Counted from the first letter of the stretch, positions 43,987 through 52,872 are shown. The stretch: 64,000 nucleotides of DNA from Arcobacter iocasae (GCF_042214795.1 NZ_CP090177.1:558001-622000), one strand, 5' to 3'. The notes: generated by a model from the letters alone, not told the origin. A program made the numbers and translations.

Positions 43987-44991
43987 TTATTCTACTTCCC
44001 TCTCAATTACACCCTCTTCAATAAGTTTTTGGGCTGCATCAAGCATTTTTCGTTGAGCTGATTCAATATCTTTAATTTTAACTTTTGTAAGCATTTCAAA
44101 CTCTTCTTGAAATCTATCACTAGCTCTTTGTGACATTGCACTTCGTACAACGGCAAGATCATCTTCTGTTGCATTTTTCATAGCAACTGCAACATCTGCC
44201 ATTTCTACATTTTGAAGTATTTTCATTATATCATCTTTATCTAAAGCAAGTAAGTCTTCAAATACAAACATGTTCTCTTTAATTTTTGTAGCTAGTGCTG
44301 TATCTACACCATTGATATTTTTAAGTATGTCTTGAGATTTTGGTCCCATTCTATTTAACATATCAGCAACAACTTTTACACCACCTACATCTACAATAGA
44401 AGATAAAAGTGATTCTAGCTTTTTTTCTAAAACTATTGAAATAGTTCTTACAACATCTGGTGATACATCTTTTATTGTAGCCATTTGCATTGTTACTTTT
44501 ACTTTTACATCTTCATCCAATTGATTTAAAACATCAGCAGCACCATTTGCATTCATATGAGCTAAAATAACTGCAATTGTTTGAGGAGATTCTTCTTTAA
44601 TAAAATCTGCTAATTGTTTTGGGTTAATAGCATCAAGATAATTAAATGATTGTGAAGCTAATTGCATTTTAGATAATTTAGCTAAAATTTCATCCGCATC
44701 ACTTTTACCTAAAGATTTATATAAAAGATCTTTTGCATAATCATATCCACCAGAACTAATAAATCCTTTTGTTCTAGTATATAAATGAAACTCTTCTAAA
44801 ATAGCTAATGAAGTATCTTTATCAATTGAGCCTAATTGTGTAATAGCCGTAGAAATATTTTCTACAATATGTCTAGGTAAATGTTGGAAAATTTTAACAG
44901 TTGCTTCTTCTCCAATTAATACAAAAAAGGTAGCCACTTTTTGTAGCATTGGCATACCCTTAGTCAGTTCATGATCTAGTGGGTTTTGCAT
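43987..44991 (-). CDS. fliG: Motor switch protein FliG
   Basis: 334 residues. Three helical domains with the family segments EESPQTIAVILAHM, MATIKDVSPDVV, and the C-terminal torque helix NAMFVFEDLLALDKDDIMKIL-like (NMFVFEDLLALDKDDIMKIL). FliG sits on FliF and contacts MotA. It abuts the fliF stop. Confidence 0.96.
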   Translation of the reverse strand: MQNPLDHELTKGMPMLQKVATFFVLIGEEATVKIFQHLPRHIVENISTAITQLGSIDKDTSLAILEEFHLYTRTKGFISSGGYDYAKDLLYKSLGKSDADEILAKLSKMQLASQSFNYLDAINPKQLADFIKEESPQTIAVILAHMNANGAADVLNQLDEDVKVKVTMQMATIKDVSPDVVRTISIVLEKKLESLLSSIVDVGGVKVVADMLNRMGPKSQDILKNINGVDTALATKIKENMFVFEDLLALDKDDIMKILQNVEMADVAVAMKNATEDDLAVVRSAMSQRASDRFQEEFEMLTKVKIKDIESAQRKMLDAAQKLIEEGVIEREVE

Positions 44992-46734
44992 CTATTTTCC
45001 TTTCTTATTATTATATTTTTTGCCACTATCTTCTGCTAATAGCAACTCTATCATTTTTGCCATTTCAGCTGGTTCATTATTGATTATTCTATCAATTTCT
45101 TCTATTAATACTTCATATTTAGCAGCTGATTCTTCATCTAATCCTTCAAGATTATTTAAAATCTGACTTCTTACTTTAGATTTTAACCTACCTTTTGCAC
45201 TATCTAAATTAAATTCATCTTCTAATTTAGTGTCATCAGTTACGCCAGGAATATTAATATCTTTACCTTTTCCACTACCAGCTTTTCCAGTTCCTGCACT
45301 TCCAAGGCCATCACTTAAAATTACGACATCATTTTTTACAATAAATTTTCTATAAAAAATAAATAATAAAATCATTGCTATTAAGTATTGGAAGTATTCA
45401 CTAAATTCAGCCAAAATAGCTTTTACCATACCAATTGTATCACCAGAATCTTCAACTATTGGATTACCATTTGCATCAAGATTTGATTTATTATCATAAG
45501 TAACAAACTTGAAATCTTTTACAGTGATTTTATCACCTCTTTTTTCATCATAACCTATTGTATCTTGAACTACTTCTACAATATTATTAATAAACTCATC
45601 TTTATTTTGAACATTAGTTAAAGCAGTAGAATCAAAAGTTACAGCTGCTGTAATTTTATTTATGGTCGAATAGTTTTTATCTTCATGGTCTATGACTCTT
45701 TTAGAAATTTCATAATTTATTATATTTTTAGAACTCTCATTTTTTGATGAAGTAGTTCCATTATTCCCCTCAGGTTGTGGTGCTTGAATATTACTTTGTA
45801 CGCCAGGTACAGCTGCTGTATCTTTTACGACGCCATCAGAAGAAGAAGTATTTTCAGTAGTTTGTTGACTCCTAATAGTTCCTTCTGGCTCATAAATCTC
45901 TTCTTGAGTATGTTTTTTAGAAAAATTCAGACTTAGTGAAACTCTAGCTACTACTCTTCCTTTCCCAACAAAAGGTTCTAATAAATCTACAATTTTACCT
46001 TCAAACTCTTTTTCTAGTCTTTTTTTATACTTATTTTGAGTTACTGAACTTAAATTGTCTGCTTCTTCTTTTGATTGTTCTAGAATTGAACCATCTTGAT
46101 CTATAAGTTTAATATTTTCAATTGTTAAATTAGGAATTGCAGAAGCAATAAAGTTTTTGATTCCATCGATTTGTTTTTGAGTTAAAAATACACCTGGTTT
46201 TAAACTCAAAACTGCAGATGCTGTAGGAGGTGTTTTTCTTTCTGTAAAAATTGTTTCTTTTGGAATAGCTAGTTTTACTGAAGCTCTTAATATTCCAGAT
46301 AGTGATTCCAATGCTCTTGAAAGTTCACCCTCTAAAGCTCTTAAGTACTTAACCTTATTTTCAAAGTTGGTTGTACCTAAAGAAGATTTCTCAAAAATTT
46401 CCCAACCAACATGCTTATTTGTTGCAGCATCACTTGTTACTAATTTTATCTTTGCAATATTTATAAAATCTTTTGATGTTTTTAAAGTAAGAGAATTACC
46501 ACTTCCAACAACTGAAAATAAAATTCCAGATGCCTCTAATTCACTTGAAGCTAACATAACTTGGTTTTTTGTAAGGTTAGTAGCAATTGTGTAATTTAAC
46601 TTACTATCTTCAGCTTTCACATTCGAATAAATTAATAATCCAAGTAGAAGAACCAATAAAAGAGAAAAACCTCCTATTATTACAGCTCTTTGAGCAGAAT
46701 TTAAATTATTTACAAACTTTAAAAGTTGATCCAT
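44992..46734 (-). CDS. fliF: MS-ring protein FliF
   Basis: 580 residues. Two membrane segments (about 20-40 and 445-465), a large periplasmic ring-building region, SVKLAIPKETIF in the middle, and the C-terminal FliG-binding segment. It builds the MS ring, the base of the motor and export housing. Confidence 0.96.
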   Translation of the reverse strand: MDQLLKFVNNLNSAQRAVIIGGFSLLLVLLLGLLIYSNVKAEDSKLNYTIATNLTKNQVMLASSELEASGILFSVVGSGNSLTLKTSKDFINIAKIKLVTSDAATNKHVGWEIFEKSSLGTTNFENKVKYLRALEGELSRALESLSGILRASVKLAIPKETIFTERKTPPTASAVLSLKPGVFLTQKQIDGIKNFIASAIPNLTIENIKLIDQDGSILEQSKEEADNLSSVTQNKYKKRLEKEFEGKIVDLLEPFVGKGRVVARVSLSLNFSKKHTQEEIYEPEGTIRSQQTTENTSSSDGVVKDTAAVPGVQSNIQAPQPEGNNGTTSSKNESSKNIINYEISKRVIDHEDKNYSTINKITAAVTFDSTALTNVQNKDEFINNIVEVVQDTIGYDEKRGDKITVKDFKFVTYDNKSNLDANGNPIVEDSGDTIGMVKAILAEFSEYFQYLIAMILLFIFYRKFIVKNDVVILSDGLGSAGTGKAGSGKGKDINIPGVTDDTKLEDEFNLDSAKGRLKSKVRSQILNNLEGLDEESAAKYEVLIEEIDRIINNEPAEMAKMIELLLAEDSGKKYNNKKGK

Positions 46735-46750
46735 ATATTATTTATCCTAA

Positions 46751-47158
46751 TTAGTTTTTGGCAGAAGCGTCTATAACTGATGTGAAAAAAGTAACATCTT
46801 TTCTTATTGAACCTTGTATTGCTTGAAACATTGTATTATTTTTTGCCATTTCACTCATTTGAGTATCTAAGTTTACATTATTCCCATCATTTTGTTCTTG
46901 TAAATTCTCAACTTCATAGACTTCCATTTTTGAATTCTTATCATTATTTTCTTTTGATTTAATATGATTTTGATTAGTTGTAACTAATTGTAAATCTTTT
47001 TGCTTATTTTTTTCTTGTAATTGTGATTCAAAACTTAAGTCTTTTGTCTTATAATCAGGAGTATTTATATTAGCAATATTACTAGATATAACCTTTTGTC
47101 TCTCTGCCCTATAACTTAATGTATTAAATAAAAGTTCGCTTACATTACTTGGTTTCAT
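46751..47158 (-). CDS. flgB: Flagellar proximal rod protein FlgB
   Basis: 135 residues; LLFNTLSYRAERQKVISSNIANINTPDYKTKDLSFE and the C-terminal rod helix are FlgB. It is next to fliF, whereas flgC lies with fliE elsewhere; in most bacteria flgB and flgC are adjacent. It follows flgF by 2 nt. Confidence 0.92.
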   Translation of the reverse strand: MKPSNVSELLFNTLSYRAERQKVISSNIANINTPDYKTKDLSFESQLQEKNKQKDLQLVTTNQNHIKSKENNDKNSKMEVYEVENLQEQNDGNNVNLDTQMSEMAKNNTMFQAIQGSIRKDVTFFTSVIDASAKN

Positions 47159-47160
47159 AA

Positions 47161-47886
47161 TTAACCATTACCTAATTTTTGGATTATTGTTTTATTCATA
47201 CTATCAATACCGGTTATGCCTTTTTGTGATTGCTCATAACTTCTTTGAGCTTCAATTAATTGAACCATAGCCATAACACTATTAACATTTGATTGTTCTA
47301 GAGAACCTTGAAGTACAAAATTTTCATTGTCTTCCATTGCCTGAACTTGTACTGCTGCTTGTTGTTCATCTTTTAATTTGTAATTATTATCTCCAAATTT
47401 TTCTAAATTGTTGTAATCAATATTAAATACTCCAATCGCTTGTTTGTAACCTTCTTCAATAGCTATTGGCTCTCCATCTGCACTTAAAACATTATTCCCT
47501 TTTGAATCAACTAAAAAACCATCAAGGTTTTTAAATGAACCATCTTTTGTATATTCAACATTACCATTTTGGTCTAAAACTGCAAAAAAAGTTTGAGGCT
47601 CTTTTAAAGCAAAATCTAAATCATTTCCTGTTTGAACTATTGGACCTTGTGAACTATCAATAAATTTTTGATCGATTTTAGGAACTTTATTTGTCAATTC
47701 ATTTATATACTCAGACTTTTTACCTTCAAGGTTTGCTTTTAATAAATAATTGTTAAAAGTACCTTCAGCTAAGTTTTCTTGCTTAAATCCTATAGTTCTA
47801 CTATTTGCCAAATTATTAGACACAGTATCAACTCTATTTATTTGATTTACCATTGCTGCTGCTAGTGGATACATACCTTGATTCAT
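47161..47886 (-). CDS. flgF: Flagellar proximal rod protein FlgF
   Basis: 241 residues. N-terminus QGMYPLAAAMVNQINRVDTVSNNLANSRTIGFKQENL and C-terminus VNSVMAMVQLIEAQRSYEQSQKGITGIDSMNKTIIQKLG fit FlgF; FlgG is separately encoded at 49592. Overlaps none of its neighbours; 3 nt after the cheZ-like gene. Confidence 0.82.
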   Translation of the reverse strand: MNQGMYPLAAAMVNQINRVDTVSNNLANSRTIGFKQENLAEGTFNNYLLKANLEGKKSEYINELTNKVPKIDQKFIDSSQGPIVQTGNDLDFALKEPQTFFAVLDQNGNVEYTKDGSFKNLDGFLVDSKGNNVLSADGEPIAIEEGYKQAIGVFNIDYNNLEKFGDNNYKLKDEQQAAVQVQAMEDNENFVLQGSLEQSNVNSVMAMVQLIEAQRSYEQSQKGITGIDSMNKTIIQKLGNG

Positions 47887-47889
47887 AAT

Positions 47890-49047
47890 TTAATCCTTAC
47901 TTTTTCCAAATTCTGCAATTAATGATTCTAAATCATCACTATTTACCAAATCATTAGAAGTATCTCCTGGTAAATGAGTAGCACCAGGGATATTAACACT
48001 ATTTGTTTCATCATCAAATATAGAGTTTAGTTGACGAGAAAGATTTATCACTAAGCCCATTACTCTTTCTATTTTTTGTCTATTTATATCATGAAACTGC
48101 ATTAATTCCATTGTTTCAAAAAGTTCTTTATCTCTATTATGAAGTCTAGATTGAATCTCTTTTGGTTTATCAAGAAGCTCTTTTACTGATTCTAAATTTT
48201 CTGAGAATTCTTTTACATTTGGAAATTTTTGATTTAACATCTCCAACATCTTATGTTGAGATTGAATAAAACCATCTAAAGATTTAGTTGTTTTTCTAAG
48301 CTCTTCATTATCTTCTAAAATATAACTTAAGGCATCAAATATTTTAGTTGCTTTTTCTTCTGAGTCATTAGCAACTTCTCCCAATTGATTAGGTATATTT
48401 ATTTGTTCAACATTAACAACATTATTTCCTCTTTTTTTATTAGGAGGAGTACTTGTTACTTCTGGTTCTTCTTGAGGCTCTTCCTGAGGTTCTTCTTTTA
48501 CTTCAACTTTATCAAGTTCATCAATCGATTCTGCATCAAGATTAAGGTCTAAATCTTTTAAATAATCATCATCAGATGATTCACTTTCGCTATCTTTATC
48601 ATTCTCTAATCCAGCAATTAAATCATCAATTTCACTTGTATCAACAGTTTCATTACTTTCAGACTTATTGACAGTTTCAGTACTTTTTTCATCATCTGAA
48701 ACAATACCATTAATTATTGAGTCTATTTCATCACTAGAAACTGAAGTTTCTTCTTCTGGTTCATCTTCTAGAGAGTTTAATAAAGCATCAATATCATTAT
48801 CTGACATTTTTTCTGTACTGTCTGTTTCTGGTTCTTCAGAACTTTTAGATGTAGTATCTGAAGAATCTTCATCTTCTACTTTTTTATTTGACAAATTTGT
48901 TTCTGCAATTAAATTTGCAATATCATCCTCAGACATGTTATCAGAATCATTTTCATCTGATGATGCATCATCACTTGTAGAATTTTCATTTTCAGAGATA
49001 TCTAATCCATTCATTAAGGCTTCGATTTCTTCTTGACTCATACTCAT
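47890..49047 (-). CDS. CheZ-like CheY-P phosphatase with repeated FliM-like docking motifs
   Basis: 385 residues. The C-terminal part (about 235-345) is a CheZ-type helical hairpin with MQFHDINRQKIERVM: Asp320 and Gln324 have the D-x-x-x-Q spacing of the CheZ catalytic pair. The N-terminal 160 residues are acidic and hold five copies of a short motif (SQEEIEALMNG at 4-14, SEDDIANLIA at 39-48, SDNDIDALLNS at 82-92, SSDEIDSIING at 104-114, TSEIDDLIAGL at 137-147), and a sixth (SDDLESLIAE) ends the protein. They look like the FliM N-terminal CheY-binding peptide (LSQxEIDALL). Position directly after cheY supports CheY-P handling. Multivalent binding is inference. Confidence 0.72.
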   Translation of the reverse strand: MSMSQEEIEALMNGLDISENENSTSDDASSDENDSDNMSEDDIANLIAETNLSNKKVEDEDSSDTTSKSSEEPETDSTEKMSDNDIDALLNSLEDEPEEETSVSSDEIDSIINGIVSDDEKSTETVNKSESNETVDTSEIDDLIAGLENDKDSESESSDDDYLKDLDLNLDAESIDELDKVEVKEEPQEEPQEEPEVTSTPPNKKRGNNVVNVEQINIPNQLGEVANDSEEKATKIFDALSYILEDNEELRKTTKSLDGFIQSQHKMLEMLNQKFPNVKEFSENLESVKELLDKPKEIQSRLHNRDKELFETMELMQFHDINRQKIERVMGLVINLSRQLNSIFDDETNSVNIPGATHLPGDTSNDLVNSDDLESLIAEFGKSKD

Positions 49048-49067
49048 AGTTATGCCTTTTTATTTAA

Positions 49068-49439
49068 CTATTTTTTAAATACACCATCTAATTTTTCTTT
49101 TAATATCTCTGCATTAAAAGGTTTAACAATATAATTATTTACTCCAGCTTTTAAAGCAGTAATAACTTCCCCTTTACCGCCTTCAGTAGTAATCATAATT
49201 ATAGGTGTACTTTGATGATTACCCTCTTTTCTTACTTTTTTAACTAAATCTAAGCCATTCATATTAGGCATATTCCAATCAGTTAAAATAACATCGTATT
49301 GTTTGCTAGCCAATTTATTCCAAGCCTTTACTCCATCTTCAGCTTCATCGAAATCTTCTTTATCAATTCCTAACTGCATCACAACATTACCAATAATTCT
49401 TCTCATAGTAGAACTATCATCAACTATTAGTATTTTCAT
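49068..49439 (-). CDS. cheY: Chemotaxis response regulator CheY
   Basis: 123 residues, a stand-alone receiver domain: acidic pocket D7/D8, phospho-acceptor D54 in ILTDWNMPNMNG, TTEGGK with T84/T85, and K106 in VKPFN. As CheY-P it binds the switch and changes rotation. It is followed by the CheZ-like gene after 20 nt and divergent from flgG. Confidence 0.93.
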   Translation of the reverse strand: MKILIVDDSSTMRRIIGNVVMQLGIDKEDFDEAEDGVKAWNKLASKQYDVILTDWNMPNMNGLDLVKKVRKEGNHQSTPIIMITTEGGKGEVITALKAGVNNYIVKPFNAEILKEKLDGVFKK

Positions 49440-49472
49440 TTATACACCTTTGTTAAATTTAAAATTTCTTCT

Positions 49473-49478
49473 ATTATA
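49473..49478 (-). promoter_or_regulatory. Putative -10 box (TATAAT) for cheY
   Basis: TATAAT on the minus strand, 33 nt upstream of the cheY ATG, in the 152-nt divergent gap. The rest of the gap is AT-rich; I see no other element apart from the flgG -10. Confidence 0.42.
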
Positions 49479-49555
49479 ATTAATTTGTTTTAAATCTATA
49501 CTTAATATTAGGTATATTTGTCTTCAAATTTATTTGAATTTAAAAATTCTTTAAA

Positions 49556-49561
49556 TATAAT
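49556..49561 (+). promoter_or_regulatory. Putative -10 box (TATAAT) for flgG
   Basis: TATAAT on the plus strand 30 nt before the flgG ATG. AAAGGA lies between as ribosome site. Inferred from sequence and spacing. Confidence 0.42.
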
Positions 49562-49591
49562 GTATAGTATTTTGTCAATAAAGGATTCACC

Positions 49592-50383
49592 ATGATAAAA
49601 GGAATGTATACAGCAGCCTCAGGAATGTACGCTCAGCAGCATCAAATTGATGTTACTTCAAATAATATTTCAAATGTAAATACGGCTGGATTTAAAAAAG
49701 ACAGAGCTGAATTTCAAGACTTAATGTATCAAAGATTAAATTATACAGGTGGTGCCACTAGTCAAGACACTAGAAATCCAACAGGAATTGATGTAGGTTC
49801 TGGAGTTAGAATTTCAGGTATACAAAAGTCTTTTACAGAAGGTGACCTACAATCAACAGGTAATGACTTAGATATAGCCATAGAAGGTAAAGGCTTTTTT
49901 AGAATAACTATGCCTGATGGTGAAACAGCATATACTAGAAATGGACAATTCAAAGTTAATAGTGATGGTTCAATAGTAAATGGTAATGGATACTTATTAG
50001 ATCCTGAAATTGTTATCCCAGATAATTTAATAAAAATAAATGTAGCTGCAGATGGACTAATCACTGCAACTGATCCAACAACAGGTGAAGAGCAAGAAGT
50101 TGGGCAAATAACTTTATCGGATTTTGTAAACTCAGCAGGGCTAGAACCATTGGGTGAATCACTTTTCAAAGCCACAACAGCCTCAGGTGACCCAATTGAT
50201 GCAAATCCTACAGAAGAACAATTTGGAAATCTTAGACAAGGATTTGTTGAAATGTCTAATGTAAAACTAGTAACAGAGATGGTAGATTTAATAACTGCTC
50301 AAAGAGCTTATGAAGCAAATTCAAAAGCAATTCAAACTGCAGATAAGCTATTAACAATAGCAAATCAATTAAAAACTAGTTAA
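49592..50383 (+). CDS. flgG: Flagellar distal rod protein FlgG
   Basis: 263 residues, the standard FlgG length. MIKGMYTAASGMYAQQHQIDVTSNNISNVNTAGFKKDRAEFQDLMYQ and the C-terminal rod helix (LVTEMVDLITAQRAYEANSKAIQTADKLLTIANQLK) are FlgG. It starts a plus-strand unit with two uncharacterised genes. Confidence 0.95.
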   Translation: MIKGMYTAASGMYAQQHQIDVTSNNISNVNTAGFKKDRAEFQDLMYQRLNYTGGATSQDTRNPTGIDVGSGVRISGIQKSFTEGDLQSTGNDLDIAIEGKGFFRITMPDGETAYTRNGQFKVNSDGSIVNGNGYLLDPEIVIPDNLIKINVAADGLITATDPTTGEEQEVGQITLSDFVNSAGLEPLGESLFKATTASGDPIDANPTEEQFGNLRQGFVEMSNVKLVTEMVDLITAQRAYEANSKAIQTADKLLTIANQLKTS

Positions 50384-50396
50384 TAATTAGGTTAAA

Positions 50397-50834
50397 ATGG
50401 ATTTAGAAGAATTAAAAAGACTCAGAGAGCGAAATTTTTTAGATCATAAAAAAAAGAAAAGAGAATATTATCTAAAAAAGAAGTTGGAAAAAGAGTCTAA
50501 CGAATCATTAAAAAAGTCTAAACAACAAATTTATGATTATGAAAATGATTTAAATATTGATAATTTCGATTTAAAAATAAAAGAAATTATTAAAAAACAA
50601 AAATCCCATGTAGATAGCAGAAAAGATAAAATTATTCAAAAAATAAAAGACTACAGAAATCAAAAGAAAAGCTATTATCTAGAAAATAGAGAAAAAAGAC
50701 TAGAATATGACAAAGAATACAGAGAAAAGAAAAAAGAAGAACTAAAAGAATACAGAAAAAGATATTACGAAGAAAACAAAGAAAAGATATTACTAAGACA
50801 AAAAGAATATAGAAAATCATCATCTAAAGAGTAA
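50397..50834 (+). CDS. Highly charged coiled-coil protein
   Basis: 145 residues, extremely rich in Lys, Glu, Arg and Tyr, with repeats of the type YREKKKEELKEYRKRYYEENKEK. No membrane or known domain. Predicted long helix or coiled coil. It lies 13 nt after flgG and 2 nt before the membrane SPOR-like gene. Function unknown; RNA- or envelope-binding can only be guessed. Confidence 0.7.
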   Translation: MDLEELKRLRERNFLDHKKKKREYYLKKKLEKESNESLKKSKQQIYDYENDLNIDNFDLKIKEIIKKQKSHVDSRKDKIIQKIKDYRNQKKSYYLENREKRLEYDKEYREKKKEELKEYRKRYYEENKEKILLRQKEYRKSSSKE

Positions 50835-50836
50835 AA

Positions 50837-52102
50837 ATGGCAGAAAATAAAGAAAAAACTGAAGCAGAACTTTTAGAAGAAACTATGCAAAACTTAGGTT
50901 TAGAAGAAGTTCTTGACGAAAAGAAAAGTGAAGATTTATTAGTTGAGGGAAGAAAGTCTTCTCTTTCCGATGAAGAGATAGAATCTTTAATAAGAGATGA
51001 CGATCCTTCAGAAGATGAAGAAGTAATAGAAGAGATTCAAAGTAATAGTAATGAACCTAAATCTACAAATTCAAATGAAGATGAAATTTCACCTGTTGAT
51101 GATATTAACTTAAATAATGCATCCACTAATTATGGTGAAGATATTGAATTAAATGAAGAACTTCCAATTCAGAAAAAACAAAATAAATTTATCAAAATAC
51201 TTACAATAGCAGTTTCAATATTATTATCTTTAGTTTCAATTGGTGCAGTACTTTATTTAATTGGAGTTTTTGATCCAGAGCCTGTTGTAAAGCAACCAAA
51301 AGCACAAGAAGCTAAAGTTCAAAAAGAAGAGTACCAATTTACACCAAATGATATTGATGCTAATCGATTGAACAAAAAGTTAAATCTTTTAACAAAATAT
51401 GAAATAGTTGAAAATTCTACTACAGAAGAACAAAAAGCTCAAGAGAAAGAGAACTTATATCTTGAAGCAAAAAAACAACTAGAAATGGAAAGATTAGCAA
51501 AAATTGAGAAAATAAAAGAAGCTGAAAGAAAAAGAATGGAAGAAGAACTTCCAGCTATTAAAAAACAAAATATTGATGATAATATAGATAAACAAATAGA
51601 TAATGTTATCACAAAAGATGATACAGCAAAAGAAGAAAATACAATTACAGATAATACTTCTACGGATAATACAGATACAACAACTGTAACAACAACTACT
51701 CCAAGTGAAAATACATCAGTAACTACAAATACTCAAGAAGAACCAAAAAAAGTTGAAGAAACAACTCCACCAACAATTGAAGACACTACAAAAGAGAATG
51801 AAGTAGTAAAGATAGATCCGGCACCACCAGTTAAAGAGAAGGTAAATCAGTTTGTAAAAGTTATAAAAATACAAACAAAAAGCAAAGATATATACAAATC
51901 ATATCTTGATCAAATTTATTCAGTTAATGATAATGTAACATTATGTAGAGACTATCAAAACAATGTAGAGATCTTTGTAGGTCCATTTGAAAACGATATA
52001 GAAAGAGAAAAAGTTGCCGAAGAGTATTTACTTAAATATAATATAAATGTTGAGATTTATGACTATACAACTGAAGAGTATGATAAAAGATGTAATTACT
52101 AG
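50837..52102 (+). CDS. Membrane protein with FliM-like motif and SPOR-like domain
   Basis: 421 residues: an acidic cytoplasmic N-terminus (1-118) with the motif LSDEEIESLI at 43-52 that resembles FliM/FliN N-terminal peptides; one membrane helix (about 119-143); a long, disordered Thr/Lys/Glu-rich periplasmic linker; and a C-terminal part (about 345-421, VEIFVGPFENDIEREKVAEEYL) similar to SPOR domains that bind denuded peptidoglycan. It may link CheY or the switch to the cell wall, but this is inference. Follows the coiled-coil gene after 2 nt; converges with rimM. Confidence 0.6.
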   Translation: MAENKEKTEAELLEETMQNLGLEEVLDEKKSEDLLVEGRKSSLSDEEIESLIRDDDPSEDEEVIEEIQSNSNEPKSTNSNEDEISPVDDINLNNASTNYGEDIELNEELPIQKKQNKFIKILTIAVSILLSLVSIGAVLYLIGVFDPEPVVKQPKAQEAKVQKEEYQFTPNDIDANRLNKKLNLLTKYEIVENSTTEEQKAQEKENLYLEAKKQLEMERLAKIEKIKEAERKRMEEELPAIKKQNIDDNIDKQIDNVITKDDTAKEENTITDNTSTDNTDTTTVTTTTPSENTSVTTNTQEEPKKVEETTPPTIEDTTKENEVVKIDPAPPVKEKVNQFVKVIKIQTKSKDIYKSYLDQIYSVNDNVTLCRDYQNNVEIFVGPFENDIEREKVAEEYLLKYNINVEIYDYTTEEYDKRCNY

Positions 52103-52626
52103 CTATTTTCTAAAATAGCTCTTGCATCTTTTGCTTCAATTTTTTTACTTTTAATATCTACACTTTTGATGTAGTTTTTTTCATAAGGAAGTAAAAAAGT
52201 TTTGGGAAAATCTTTTTCCACCAAAGATTTTTCTGTTTTAATCTCAAAATAGTCACCAAGTGGATACCTATGAATTTCAACAATCGATCCTAAGTTTTCT
52301 TCATTTTCAAATACCATACAATCTATTAAATCAAACCAAAAGAATTGGTCTTTATTTAATTTGCAATTTTCTTTAGTATTTTCTTGTGTTGTAAATAGTT
52401 GTTGATTTGTTAGTTTTTTTGCGTCATCAATATTATTAATTTCATCAAAATTAATAGTACCTCTTGATTCATTAAAACTATTTACGGTAAGTGAATTACC
52501 TTTGTTAGTTATAAATATAGCACCTTTTTTAAATTGCTCTGGAAAATCAGAATCAAGGAAGATTTTAATTTCTCCATTTAATCCTACTGATTTTCCAAGC
52601 TTAGCTACATAGATTTTATTTTCCAT
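52099..52626 (-). CDS. rimM: Ribosome maturation factor RimM
   Basis: 175 residues. VAKLGKSVGLNGEIKIF at the N-terminus and the PRC-barrel half (LIDCMVFENEENLGSIVEI) identify RimM, which matures the 30S head. It follows khpA after 6 nt. trmD and rplS, often next, are not here; the downstream neighbour is convergent. Confidence 0.92.
   Translation of the reverse strand: MENKIYVAKLGKSVGLNGEIKIFLDSDFPEQFKKGAIFITNKGNSLTVNSFNESRGTINFDEINNIDDAKKLTNQQLFTTQENTKENCKLNKDQFFWFDLIDCMVFENEENLGSIVEIHRYPLGDYFEIKTEKSLVEKDFPKTFLLPYEKNYIKSVDIKSKKIEAKDARAILENS
52101..52120. terminator. Inverted repeat at the rimM/SPOR-gene convergence
   Basis: AGCTATTTT (52101-52109) and AAAATAGCT (52112-52120) form a 9-bp stem at a 2-nt loop (so probably 7-8 bp with a larger loop). 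It overlaps the last rimM codons. Candidate bidirectional terminator; moderate support, weak U tract. Confidence 0.4.
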
Positions 52627-52632
52627 CTTAAG

Positions 52633-52872
52633 TTAGTTTGCAACTACTTGTATTTTATATGATACTCCGTCTTTTGCTTTACAGCCATTAGCCATAGTTT
52701 TTAAAGCATTTATCATATTTCCATTTTTCCCTATAAGTTTTCCCACATCGTGAGTATCAGCACTTATAGTAACTTCAACAAAAGTATCGTCAATTTGCTT
52801 TTCAGATACAACAATTGAGTCTGGATTACTAGCAATAAGCTTAACATAGCTTTCAATGAAGTTTTTAATCAT
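52633..52872 (-). CDS. khpA: KH-domain RNA-binding protein KhpA
   Basis: 79 residues with one KH domain, GxxG loop as IGKNG in VGKLIGKNGNMI. Located between rpsP and rimM, as in many bacteria. KhpA proteins bind RNA; the target here is not known. Confidence 0.9.
   Translation of the reverse strand: MIKNFIESYVKLIASNPDSIVVSEKQIDDTFVEVTISADTHDVGKLIGKNGNMINALKTMANGCKAKDGVSYKIQVVAN

Noticed and set aside
47890..49047. Calling this gene fliM because of its MSMSQEEIEALMNG start
   Set aside because: No FliM middle or SpoA domain follows; the C-terminal part has the CheZ D-x-x-x-Q hairpin instead.
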